NCBI GenBank assembly: GCA_949127695.1 | Contig: CASBQH010000438.1 | Span: 1-8,067 of the forward strand | DNA from: Synechococcales cyanobacterium PMM_0073 | GTDB lineage: Bacteria; Cyanobacteriota; Cyanobacteriia; Elainellales; Elainellaceae | Length of the DNA stretch: 8,067 nucleotides | Reading direction: 5' to 3' | Shown here: positions 1-5,451 of the stretch, piece by piece | Layout: every line of letters starts with the position of its first letter | Position numbering within the stretch: position 1 is the first letter of the stretch | Position numbers and translations under genes: made by a program | The notes under the pieces: model-generated | Seen by the model: only the letters and a program-made list of their open reading frames with translations | Told to the model about the DNA's origin: nothing | Database searches by the model: none

Positions 1-27
1 CCCCTACCCCCGTTCCGAGGGCAGGGG
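1..27. repeat. G/C-rich hairpin, left edge
   Basis: CCCCTACCC at 1-9 pairs with GGGCAGGGG at 19-27, with one A-C mismatch and a 9-base loop. The arm at 1-11 is also almost the reverse complement of 84-94, so this hairpin and the one at 69-93 appear to be related copies of one intergenic repeat unit. The stem may extend leftward beyond the window. Confidence 0.5.
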
Positions 28-68
28 AACCTGAACCGACCAACCCCTTGCTGAAACTCCCTCTTGCT

Positions 69-106
69 CCCTGCCCCCAGATTGGGGGTAGGGCTGGGGA
101 AGGGGG
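69..106. repeat. Hairpin repeat with G-quadruplex motif
   Basis: CCCTGCCCCC at 69-78 pairs with GGGGGTAGGG at 84-93 around the 5-base loop AGATT, giving ten pairs including one G-T wobble. The right arm runs on into four G-runs: G5 at 84-88, G3 at 91-93, G4 at 96-99 and G5 at 102-106, separated by two-base loops. This fits the canonical pattern of four runs of at least three G with very short loops, so a stable quadruplex on the plus strand is plausible, competing with the hairpin. Confidence 0.65.
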
Positions 107-144
107 CGAAGACCCTCCAACTGCGATTCATCTCAATCAGCACC

Positions 145-166
145 GCCGACTGAAAGCCGACTGAAA
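145..166. repeat. Exact 11-bp tandem duplication
   Basis: GCCGACTGAAA occurs twice with no spacer, at 145-155 and 156-166. It lies in gene-free sequence, about 190 bp before the XRE gene. It could be a slippage product or a paired protein-binding site. Confidence 0.7.
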
Positions 167-185
167 TTTGAGCAGCGTAATTTGG

Positions 186-225
186 CAGTCTGAGCAGACT
201 GAACTGAGGTCGATGGGACTGCTCA
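186..225 (+). other. Small stem-loop with alternative pairing partner
   Basis: CAGTCT at 186-191 and AGACTG at 196-201 form a perfect 6-bp stem with a GAGC loop. TGAGCAG at 191-197, which overlaps that stem, is also a perfect complement of CTGCTCA at 219-225. The two structures exclude one another. TGAGCAG also occurs at 169-175. This could belong to a leader or small RNA, or be a chance arrangement; no transcript start is evident. Confidence 0.3.
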
Positions 226-311
226 CCTAATGAGAAACTTAGAAAAGCAGGTGAAATATAGCCCGCCCGAAGTGCTTGCCGTCGCAGCTTCAGCAGCTAA
301 TCAGTTTGCGC

Positions 312-343
312 TGTCCTTAATTGGACATTTATGTGTACACATA
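312..343. promoter_or_regulatory. Two operator-like inverted repeats before XRE gene
   Basis: Two dyads lie back to back immediately ahead of the start codon at 354. The first is TGTCC at 312-316 with GGACA at 323-327 and a 6-bp centre. The second is a perfect 14-bp palindrome TATGTGTACACATA at 330-343. A further GTGTA half-site lies at 347-351. XRE-family regulators usually bind dyads and commonly repress their own promoter, so autoregulation is the natural inference. No convincing -35/-10 pair is visible, but any promoter here would overlap these dyads. Confidence 0.5.
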
Positions 344-353
344 GAAGTGTAGT

Positions 354-578
354 ATGTCTCCAGCAGAAGATCAGCCAACACTGGCAAAATTACGGCAACA
401 GGCTGGATTGACGCAGCGACAGCTTGCAGACGCTTTGAATATCACAGTCAAAACAGTCAGCGCTTGGGAGAGGGGCATAGGTGAGCCGCACCTAACCATT
501 GGTGAAACTCAACGGCTGATGGCAATTTTGCAATGCTCTTTTGAAGAATTAGTTGAAGCCACAAAGCCGCAGCAATAG
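354..578 (+). CDS. Small XRE-family helix-turn-helix regulator
   Basis: This 74-residue protein is essentially one Cro/C1-type (XRE) DNA-binding domain, about residues 9-67. The helix-turn-helix pair is visible as LTQRQLADAL at 19-28 followed by the recognition helix region TVKTVSAWERG at 31-41, the classic hallmark of the family. There is no attached sensor, peptidase or oligomerisation domain, so it probably acts as a dimeric DNA-binding repressor or activator. The ATG at 354 has no strong ribosome-binding site (only a weak GAAG nearby). Two dyads sit directly upstream, suggesting autoregulation. It converges on the Uma2 gene with 27 bp between stops and no clear terminator. An antitoxin role is possible for this size class, but no toxin-like partner lies beside it in the same direction. 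The family call is firm; target and role are unknown. Confidence 0.85.
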   Translation: MSPAEDQPTLAKLRQQAGLTQRQLADALNITVKTVSAWERGIGEPHLTIGETQRLMAILQCSFEELVEATKPQQ

Positions 579-605
579 GCTCAAGCCTTCCAGAATATGA
601 GCAGC

Positions 606-1166
606 CTACAAGCTAAACCTGAGCCAGCCAAAGACTTCGCTGGCGCTGAGCGGCAATTCTAGGCTGCTGAGGATGGGTAGAGTGCTGTCACCGCTGAAGA
701 GCTGCACCCGCTGTTCTGGCCAGACAGCCAAGATCGTTTCTTCAGCGGCATCCAGCAGCCAGCCCAGCTCTGTGCCCTGCTGCGAGCAATGCAGTAAATG
801 GCTCAGCACCTTGGTTTGGCTCTGGTCAGGGGAGAGAATTTCAATTGCCCAGTCAGGATAAAGCTTGAAGCGATTGGCAATTCGGCCTGATGCCGCCACC
901 GGGATTCGATCCCAGCGAAATACCGAAACGTCTGGCACAATCGAGCTGCCGCCAAATGTACAGCGCAGTTCTGGGAAAGCCATCGCGATTTTTTGCGGTC
1001 TGGCTGCTTGATTAATCACTTCACAAAGCTTGCCCTGAAGTAGGCTATGTTCCCCCTGCGGCATGGGTTTCTGAGTGATTTGACCTGCCAAAAACTCCGA
1101 AGCAGGCTTGGTTTCAGGCTGCTGCAAGAATTCTTTTAACGTGAGCGTTGTTTGAGCTGTAACCAT
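606..1166 (-). CDS. Uma2 (DUF820) family putative endonuclease, copy 1
   Basis: A 186-residue member of the Uma2/DUF820 family, which has a PD-(D/E)XK nuclease-like fold. The natural start is the ATG at 1166, giving MVTAQTTLTLKEFLQ, an opening typical of cyanobacterial members. A TTG at 1181 would add five residues but has no better ribosome-binding site. Numbering from the ATG, the conserved features are PETKPASE at 17-24, the MPQGEH segment at 35-40, PD of VPDVSVF at 78-79, E109 in AIEILSP and K119. The D, E and K are the likely catalytic set. These genes are present in many copies in cyanobacterial genomes, and their biological job is poorly known; links to mobile DNA or repair are suggestions only. 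It is divergent from the dienelactone hydrolase gene across 118 bp, with no obvious operon partner. Confidence 0.88.
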   Translation of the reverse strand: MVTAQTTLTLKEFLQQPETKPASEFLAGQITQKPMPQGEHSLLQGKLCEVINQAARPQKIAMAFPELRCTFGGSSIVPDVSVFRWDRIPVAASGRIANRFKLYPDWAIEILSPDQSQTKVLSHLLHCSQQGTELGWLLDAAEETILAVWPEQRVQLFSGDSTLPILSSLELPLSASEVFGWLRFSL

Positions 1167-1213
1167 TTGCCAGTGATCCAATGGTTTTCTTTATTTTGGC
1201 ATCTCTGCTTGCC

Positions 1214-1231
1214 CTCTAACTTCAGATAGAG
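1214..1231. promoter_or_regulatory. Weak dyad between Uma2 and hydrolase genes
   Basis: CTCTA at 1214-1218 and TAGAG at 1227-1231 form an 8-bp-spaced inverted repeat in the middle of the 118-bp divergent region. Its position would suit an operator shared by both genes, but five-base arms arise easily by chance. No reliable promoter boxes were identified in this gap. Confidence 0.2.
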
Positions 1232-1284
1232 CGGCGTTGCCCCAGAATCTGGTAGCCTAATGTGAACCTATATTAAGGCTGACG

Positions 1285-2172
1285 ATGCGTAAACGGTTAG
1301 GATTCGTTCTGGTTGGCCTGCTGGCGCTGCTGCTCGTGGCGCTCACGTCGCAGTTTAATCCATCCACAGCAGCAAGTCGGTCTAGCCAGGAAGTCGCTCA
1401 AGCGCTGATGCAGTCTCATCAGGATGATCGACCAATTCCTACGGGTGCAGTTGCCCAAATGTCCAGCGTTGAGGTGACAGGCGGAAAGGTTGACTATGGC
1501 ACAGCTGAAGGGAACTCGCTCACGGGCTATCTGGCGCGTCCGGCTGATGCCAACGCCACCGAACCGCTGCCCGCCCTAATCGTGATTCACGAGTGGTGGG
1601 GACTCAACGAAAATATCGAAATGATGACCGAACGGCTGGCGGGCGAGGGCTATATGGCGCTGGCGGTCGATCTGTATGGCGGCGAAGTGGCCGAGAATCC
1701 CGATCAGGCCAAAGCTTTAGTGCAGAGCGCTACCGCTAATCCGCAGCAGCTAGAGGAAAATTTGCGCCAAGCCTATGTCTATCTTGAAAGCCAGAACGCC
1801 ACAAAAATTGGCAGCATTGGCTGGTGCTTCGGCGGCAGCTGGTCATTAAACACAGCTTTGATGTTTCCAGACCAGCTTGATGCAGCGGTAATTTACTACG
1901 GCGGGCAGCTCGTCACCGATCCTGAGCGCTTAAGCGCTTTAGAAATGCCGATTCTGGGAATCTTCGGCGCACTCGATACCAACCCCTCGCCCGAAACCGT
2001 GCAGCAGTTTGAAACGGCCTTGAAATCAGTGGGTAAATCGCCCGAAATCTACATCTACGAGGGTGCGAATCACGCCTTCGCCAACGCTTCCGGCACGCGC
2101 TACAACCCTGAAGCCGCCGCAGATGCCTGGGGCAAAACTACCGCTTTTCTAGAGCGTCATCTCAAGCGATAG
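1285..2172 (+). CDS. Exported dienelactone hydrolase-family protein
   Basis: A 295-residue alpha/beta hydrolase of the dienelactone hydrolase family. The N-terminus has basic residues (MRKRLG), a hydrophobic core at about 7-20 and a small-residue stretch near TAAS, consistent with a signal peptide or membrane anchor. Mature sequence begins roughly at 30-35. The catalytic triad is complete: Cys181 in GWCFGG, Asp231 in GALD and His263 in GANHAF. Glu103 in IHEWWGLN is the family's conserved acidic residue near the nucleophile. Such enzymes hydrolyse lactone or ester bonds. The true substrate cannot be told from sequence, and no aromatic-degradation genes lie nearby. The ATG at 1285 is preceded by AAGG at 1275-1278, a modest ribosome-binding site. 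A TATATT at 1269-1274 is too close to the ATG to be a confident -10 box. A large hairpin follows the stop. Family is certain; export is likely. Confidence 0.9.
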   Translation: MRKRLGFVLVGLLALLLVALTSQFNPSTAASRSSQEVAQALMQSHQDDRPIPTGAVAQMSSVEVTGGKVDYGTAEGNSLTGYLARPADANATEPLPALIVIHEWWGLNENIEMMTERLAGEGYMALAVDLYGGEVAENPDQAKALVQSATANPQQLEENLRQAYVYLESQNATKIGSIGWCFGGSWSLNTALMFPDQLDAAVIYYGGQLVTDPERLSALEMPILGIFGALDTNPSPETVQQFETALKSVGKSPEIYIYEGANHAFANASGTRYNPEAAADAWGKTTAFLERHLKR

Positions 2173-2186
2173 TTGAGCAACTAGAT

Positions 2187-2239
2187 CTGGAACCTCTGCT
2201 GATGCGCTCTCCATAAAGCTGCCCTAGCAGAGGTTTCAG
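2187..2239. terminator. Shared hairpin between convergent hydrolase and icd
   Basis: CTGGAACCTCTGCT at 2187-2200 pairs with AGCAGAGGTTTCAG at 2226-2239. This gives a 14-bp stem (one G-U on the plus-strand RNA) with a 25-base loop. It begins 15 bases after the hydrolase stop and ends 17 bases from the icd stop, so its placement suits a bidirectional terminator or an mRNA 3'-end stabiliser. Neither strand has a T-run after the stem, so it is not a textbook rho-independent terminator. Confidence 0.55.
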
Positions 2240-2255
2240 GGATTTGCGGCTAGGG

Positions 2256-3674
2256 CTAGAAATACTTAACGATAGCCTTGGCAAACTCCGAGCATTTCAG
2301 TGGCGACACTGGCGGCTCCATCAGGCGCGCTAGGTCATAGGTGACTTCGCCGTTAGAAATCGCCATGCCGATGCCTTTTTTGATTAGGTCAGCCGCCTCC
2401 TGCCAGCCCATAAATTCCAGCATCATCACGCCAGAGAGAATCACCGAGCCGGGATTGATCCGGTCGAGTCCGGCATGTTTGGGAGCCGTGCCATGCGTCG
2501 CTTCAAACACGGCACATTGGTCGCCAATATTCGCTCCTGGCCCCATGCCCAGCCCGCCAACAATCGCCGCCGCCGCATCCGAGAGATAGTCGCCGTTCAG
2601 GTTCATTGTCGCCAAAATCGAATATTCGTCCGGGCGCGTCTGGATCTGCTGGAAGATGCTGTCGGCAATCCGGTCGTTCACCATGATTTTTTCCTTCCAC
2701 TGGCCGCTGCCGTGCGTTGACCAAATGCTGTCCAGCACCGTCTGCACCTCTTCGCAGACCTTCTGCTTTTTCTCGTCGGTCAGCGCGTCATATCCCGGCT
2801 CAATCTGGCGGGCGTTATCTTCAATGCTCAGGTCGGGATTATGCTCCTTGTTGCCCAAAATCCAGGACTCGCGCTCGGTGACGCATTCATCCCGAAACTC
2901 GCTGGTGGCCAGCTCATAGCCCCAGTCGCGGAATGCGCCTTCGGTATATTTCATGATGTTGCCCTTATGCACCAGCGTCACCATCTGCTTGGCTTTAGGC
3001 AGCCGCAGCGCGTGGCGAATGGCGCGTCGCACCAGCCGCTGGGAGCCAGTCTTGCTGATTGGCTTAATCCCAATCCCAGAATCTAACGGAATCTGCTTTT
3101 TGCCATGCTCTGGCGTGGCCGGAATCAGCTCCTCGTTCAGCAGCTTGATCAGCTTTTCGGCAATTTCGCTGCCCTGCTTCCATTCAATGCCCAGATAGAT
3201 ATCTTCAGTGTTTTCGCGGTACACAATCAAATCTAGCTTTTCGGGCGTTTTGTGCGGCGAAGGCGTGCCCGCGTAGTATTTGCAGGGGCGAATGCAGGCG
3301 TAGAGGTCAAAAATCTGGCGCAGCGCTACGTTGAGCGAGCGAATGCCGCCGCCAATCGGCGTAGTCAGCGGGCCTTTGATCGCCACGCCATATTCACGGA
3401 TGGCAGTGAGGGTGTCTTCGGGCAAATATTGATAGGTGCCGTAGACCTCGCAGGCTTCGTCGCCCGCATAGATCTTGAACCAGACGATTTTGCGCTCGCC
3501 GCCATAGGCTTTTTCAACCGCTGCATCAAATACCAATTGGGCAGCTGGCCAAATATCAACGCCTGTGCCGTCACCTAAAATAAACGGAATGATCGGGTCA
3601 TTTGGCACCTGTGGCTCACCTTGGGCAAAGGTAATGGTGCTTCCGGTTGAAGGGGGGGTAATTTTTTCGTACAT
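2256..3674 (-). CDS. icd: NADP-dependent isocitrate dehydrogenase
   Basis: Catalyses oxidative decarboxylation of isocitrate to 2-oxoglutarate with NADP in the cytoplasm. In cyanobacteria this feeds glutamate synthesis and the 2-oxoglutarate nitrogen signal. At 472 residues it is longer than the roughly 416-residue E. coli enzyme, as is usual for cyanobacterial forms; the extra length includes an insertion around 276-328. Substrate residues are present: S113, N115 and R119 in [11 protein letters not shown]129, R153 in VYRENTED, Y160 and K237. The metal ligands are D338, D362 and D366 (in [10 protein letters not shown]). The NADP loop is HGTAPKH at 394-400, with His400 where E. coli has Tyr, and Y446 and R450 follow. 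The ATG at 3674 is preceded by AGGAT about 10 bases upstream, lying inside an inverted repeat. The first eight codons contain A6 and C7 runs. No canonical NtcA box was found. Identity is secure. Confidence 0.97.
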   Translation of the reverse strand: MYEKITPPSTGSTITFAQGEPQVPNDPIIPFILGDGTGVDIWPAAQLVFDAAVEKAYGGERKIVWFKIYAGDEACEVYGTYQYLPEDTLTAIREYGVAIKGPLTTPIGGGIRSLNVALRQIFDLYACIRPCKYYAGTPSPHKTPEKLDLIVYRENTEDIYLGIEWKQGSEIAEKLIKLLNEELIPATPEHGKKQIPLDSGIGIKPISKTGSQRLVRRAIRHALRLPKAKQMVTLVHKGNIMKYTEGAFRDWGYELATSEFRDECVTERESWILGNKEHNPDLSIEDNARQIEPGYDALTDEKKQKVCEEVQTVLDSIWSTHGSGQWKEKIMVNDRIADSIFQQIQTRPDEYSILATMNLNGDYLSDAAAAIVGGLGMGPGANIGDQCAVFEATHGTAPKHAGLDRINPGSVILSGVMMLEFMGWQEAADLIKKGIGMAISNGEVTYDLARLMEPPVSPLKCSEFAKAIVKYF

Positions 3675-3677
3675 ACT

Positions 3678-3738
3678 GCGGCAGATCCTATTTTCTCAGC
3701 AAGCAACAGTTTAGACAGTAGAGTAGCGGATCTGCTGC
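3678..3738 (-). promoter_or_regulatory. Inverted repeat in icd leader covering its RBS
   Basis: GCGGCAGATCC at 3678-3688 matches GGATCTGCTGC at 3728-3738 as an inverted repeat: 10 of 11 positions pair, separated by 39 bases. In the icd transcript the downstream arm begins 3 bases before the ATG and contains most of AGGAT, the only ribosome-binding site candidate. A folded leader could therefore hide the initiation region if transcription starts upstream of 3738. It could instead be a DNA operator with widely spaced arms. Confidence 0.4.
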
Positions 3739-3818
3739 GAGATAATGACTCACTTTGAACAAAACTGAGCTGAATCTCCTAAATTCGCTATGCTGAAAAG
3801 CTGAAGCGCCTCGCCGGA

Positions 3819-3846
3819 TTTGACTTTACATATAACGGTTTTGACT
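3819..3846 (+). promoter_or_regulatory. TTTGACT direct repeats, 21-bp spaced, before regulator gene
   Basis: TTTGACT occurs at 3819-3825 and again at 3840-3846, exactly 21 bp apart, so both face the same side of the helix. Each contains a -35-like TTGACT. TATAAC at 3831-3836 lies between them but is at the wrong distance from either for a standard promoter. The pair could be binding sites for the response regulator encoded just downstream, or tandem promoter elements. Which -10 is used is unclear. Confidence 0.35.
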
Positions 3847-3893
3847 CCGAAATTTGCCTCTAAGCTGACAGTTTAACTGGAATAAAAGCCGAG

Positions 3894-4559
3894 ATGAAAA
3901 AAGTCCTAATTGTTGACGATGACATCACGCTTCGCACCGCCGTGATCCGCTATTTACAAAATCGCGGCTACTCGGTGCAGGAAGCCACCTCTGGAGCCGA
4001 AGCGCTCAGCCTGTTTGAGCAAAACCCGCCAGATATTGTCGTTTCAGATGTGATGATGCCAGAAATGGACGGGCTAGAATTTTGCCGTCGTCTGCGGGCA
4101 ACGCGCTCAGGACAGCTGGTGCCGTTTATTTTTCTCTCCAGCCGTAAAGATGTCGAAGATCGGGTGCAGGGGCATCAGATGGGCGCAGATGACTATTTGA
4201 TTAAACCCTTCGACCCGAAAGAGCTGGTCGCCAAAATCGAGTCTCAGCTAGAGCGCTCGCGCCGCATCCATGCCGAAATTGTCCGGCTAATGCAGCAGTC
4301 GCAGATTGAAGCGCCCAGCCCTGAAGTACCGCCTAAGCCGCTGCCGCTGACGCCTGCTGAGGAAAAGGTGTTTTGGGAAGTGATCCAGGGCTTTACCAAT
4401 AAGCAGATTGGCGATCGGCTGTTTATTAGCCCGCGCACCGTGCAGACGCACCTCAGCAATATTCTCAGCAAGCTGCATTTGGAAAGCCGCTCGCAGCTGA
4501 TTCGGTACGCCTTTGAGCGGGGCTACCGTCCGCCCGCTGCGCCGCTTGAGGCTGAGTAG
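3894..4559 (+). CDS. NarL/LuxR-type two-component response regulator
   Basis: A 221-residue DNA-binding response regulator. The receiver domain spans about 2-120: acidic pocket D9/D10, phospho-acceptor Asp52 in VSDVMMPEMDG, switch Ser82 in FIFLSS and Lys104 in YLIKPF. A linker with many charged and proline residues runs to about 150. A LuxR-type helix-turn-helix follows at about 152-210, containing LTPAEEKVFWEVIQG and the recognition segment ISPRTVQTHLSNILSKL. No histidine kinase is adjacent, so its sensor is encoded elsewhere. The layout resembles the cyanobacterial Rre1/chloroplast Ycf29 group, but I cannot confirm that assignment, so no symbol is given. It diverges from icd over 219 bp and precedes gun4 in the same direction and same reading frame. 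The ATG at 3894 lacks a strong ribosome-binding site. Its TAG stop is the first three bases of a triple 13-bp repeat. Confidence 0.93.
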   Translation: MKKVLIVDDDITLRTAVIRYLQNRGYSVQEATSGAEALSLFEQNPPDIVVSDVMMPEMDGLEFCRRLRATRSGQLVPFIFLSSRKDVEDRVQGHQMGADDYLIKPFDPKELVAKIESQLERSRRIHAEIVRLMQQSQIEAPSPEVPPKPLPLTPAEEKVFWEVIQGFTNKQIGDRLFISPRTVQTHLSNILSKLHLESRSQLIRYAFERGYRPPAAPLEAE

Positions 4560-4595
4560 GCTGTGCAAATAGGCTGTGCAAATAGGCTGTGCAAA
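4557..4595 (+). repeat. Three exact 13-bp tandem repeats on the regulator's stop codon
   Basis: TAGGCTGTGCAAA is repeated three times without variation at 4557-4569, 4570-4582 and 4583-4595. The first TAG is the stop codon of the response regulator. Because 13 is not a multiple of three, the three TAGs fall in three different reading frames. The array sits between the regulator and gun4 and is a likely site for copy-number change by slippage. Confidence 0.9.
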
Positions 4596-4653
4596 ATCTG
4601 GGAATTCTCGCCAGAGATTTACGATTCGCAACAAGGCTTGGCGTCCTTCCCTC

Positions 4654-4677
4654 TACAATGTAAAGTTGTGTCTTTAC
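4654..4677 (+). promoter_or_regulatory. Candidate gun4 promoter and overlapping dyad
   Basis: TACAAT at 4654-4659 is a good -10 box, 50 bases before the gun4 ATG, with no recognisable -35 at the usual distance. Directly after it, GTAAAG at 4660-4665 and CTTTAC at 4672-4677 form a 6-6-6 inverted repeat, which would cover the transcription start and suit a repressor. The minus strand contains a single TTTACATT, like half of the RpaB-binding HLR1 element, without the second half. Confidence 0.45.
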
Positions 4678-4709
4678 TGCCGACTTCAGACTACTCGGCC
4701 TCGTTGATC

Positions 4710-5438
4710 ATGCCCGACCTGCCCTCCCCCAATCTGACGCCTGACCTAGCGGCTGAGCCTGCTGATTTTATGACCAGTTTTCTGGCGCGGCTCAATTCAG
4801 AATCGCTCAAAAATCAGTCCCAAATTCTGGATGAGCTGGCCAACTCTGAGGCGGGTTTGGCGGTGCTGATGCGCTTTTTGCAAGATCGTCAAGCTGGCTT
4901 GACAGGCATTATTGAAGGCAAAGTCTACCAAACGCTGCGCTCAGCCAATCCCCAAACTCAGGCATTCTTGCAGGCTGAATTTCCGCAGGGGATTGTGCCG
5001 CTGACCTCCGAGCGCCAGATCGACTACGCGCCGCTGCAAGCCCTGCTGGCCGAACAGTCCTTTGAAGCCGCCGACCGCCTGACGATTGAAAAGCTCTGCG
5101 AACTCGCAGGCGAAATGGCCGTTCAGCGCAAGTGGCTCTACTTCACCGAGGTCACTAATTTCCCAGCCACCGACCTGCAAACCATTGACAAGCTCTGGCG
5201 GGTGCATTCTGGCGGCAAGTTTGGCTTCTCGGTGCAGCGGGATCTGTGGCTGAGCGCCGCCAAAAACTGGGAAAAGCTCTGGCACCAAATCGGCTGGAAG
5301 AACGGCAACAGCTGGACGCGCTATCCACAGGAGTTTACCTGGAGCCTGGATGCGCCCAAAGGCCATCTGCCGCTCTCTAATCAGCTGCGCGGCGTGCGGG
5401 TGATTGCAGCGCTCTTGACGCATCCGGCTTGGAATTAG
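4710..5438 (+). CDS. gun4: GUN4 tetrapyrrole-binding regulator of Mg-chelatase
   Basis: GUN4 proteins bind protoporphyrin IX and Mg-protoporphyrin and stimulate Mg-chelatase through its ChlH subunit, at the branch point to chlorophyll. The 242-residue product fits cyanobacterial GUN4 (around 230-240). Residues about 20-100 form the helical N-terminal domain (including GKVYQTLRSANPQTQ). The porphyrin-binding GUN4 domain follows from about 103 to 241, with hallmark segments IDYAPLQALLAEQSFEAAD, KWLYFTEVTNFPATDL, GKFGFSVQRDLW, GNSWTRYPQEFTWSLDAPKGHLP and LRGVRVIAALLTHPAW. It ends just after the final conserved Trp, slightly shorter than some homologues. A GTG at 4563 would add 49 residues encoded partly by the tandem repeat, with no family support, so the ATG at 4710 is preferred. 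It lies 150 bp after the response regulator and converges on the second Uma2 gene, with 13 bp between stops. Confidence 0.95.
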   Translation: MPDLPSPNLTPDLAAEPADFMTSFLARLNSESLKNQSQILDELANSEAGLAVLMRFLQDRQAGLTGIIEGKVYQTLRSANPQTQAFLQAEFPQGIVPLTSERQIDYAPLQALLAEQSFEAADRLTIEKLCELAGEMAVQRKWLYFTEVTNFPATDLQTIDKLWRVHSGGKFGFSVQRDLWLSAAKNWEKLWHQIGWKNGNSWTRYPQEFTWSLDAPKGHLPLSNQLRGVRVIAALLTHPAWN

Positions 5439-5451
5439 AGCTGCCCGCTAG

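Larger units (their letters stand above)
1..353. other. Gene-free left region with repeats and regulatory structure
   Basis: No convincing coding frame is seen here on either strand. The first 110 bases are strongly C-rich then G-rich and form two hairpins, one with a G-quadruplex pattern. Next come an exact 11-bp tandem duplication, a small perfect stem-loop with an alternative partner, and two inverted repeats just ahead of the XRE regulator gene. The G/C-rich portion resembles the intergenic repeats common in filamentous cyanobacteria, but I cannot assign it to a named family. The left end probably continues a larger element outside the window. Confidence 0.6.

Noticed and set aside
1167..1181. 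TTG start adding five residues to the first Uma2 protein
   Set aside because: The ATG at 1166 gives the usual family opening, and the TTG has no better ribosome-binding site.
3252..3578. 108-codon open frame opposite icd
   Set aside because: It lies wholly inside a secure icd gene on the other strand, with low-complexity composition and no family features.
3675..3893. NtcA site (GTA-N8-TAC) expected before icd
   Set aside because: The spaced GTA and TAC triplets were looked for in the gap and none fit; only unpaired GTA or TAC triplets occur.
4595..4619. Terminator between the response regulator and gun4
   Set aside because: TCTGG/CCAGA gives only a five-base stem with no following T-run.
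4651..4680. RpaB HLR1 element before gun4
   Set aside because: Only one TTTACATT half is present on the minus strand; the second half at the required spacing is missing.
4563..4709. GTG start extending GUN4 by 49 residues
   Set aside because: The extension is encoded by the tandem repeat and promoter-like DNA, and GUN4 homologues start near the ATG at 4710.
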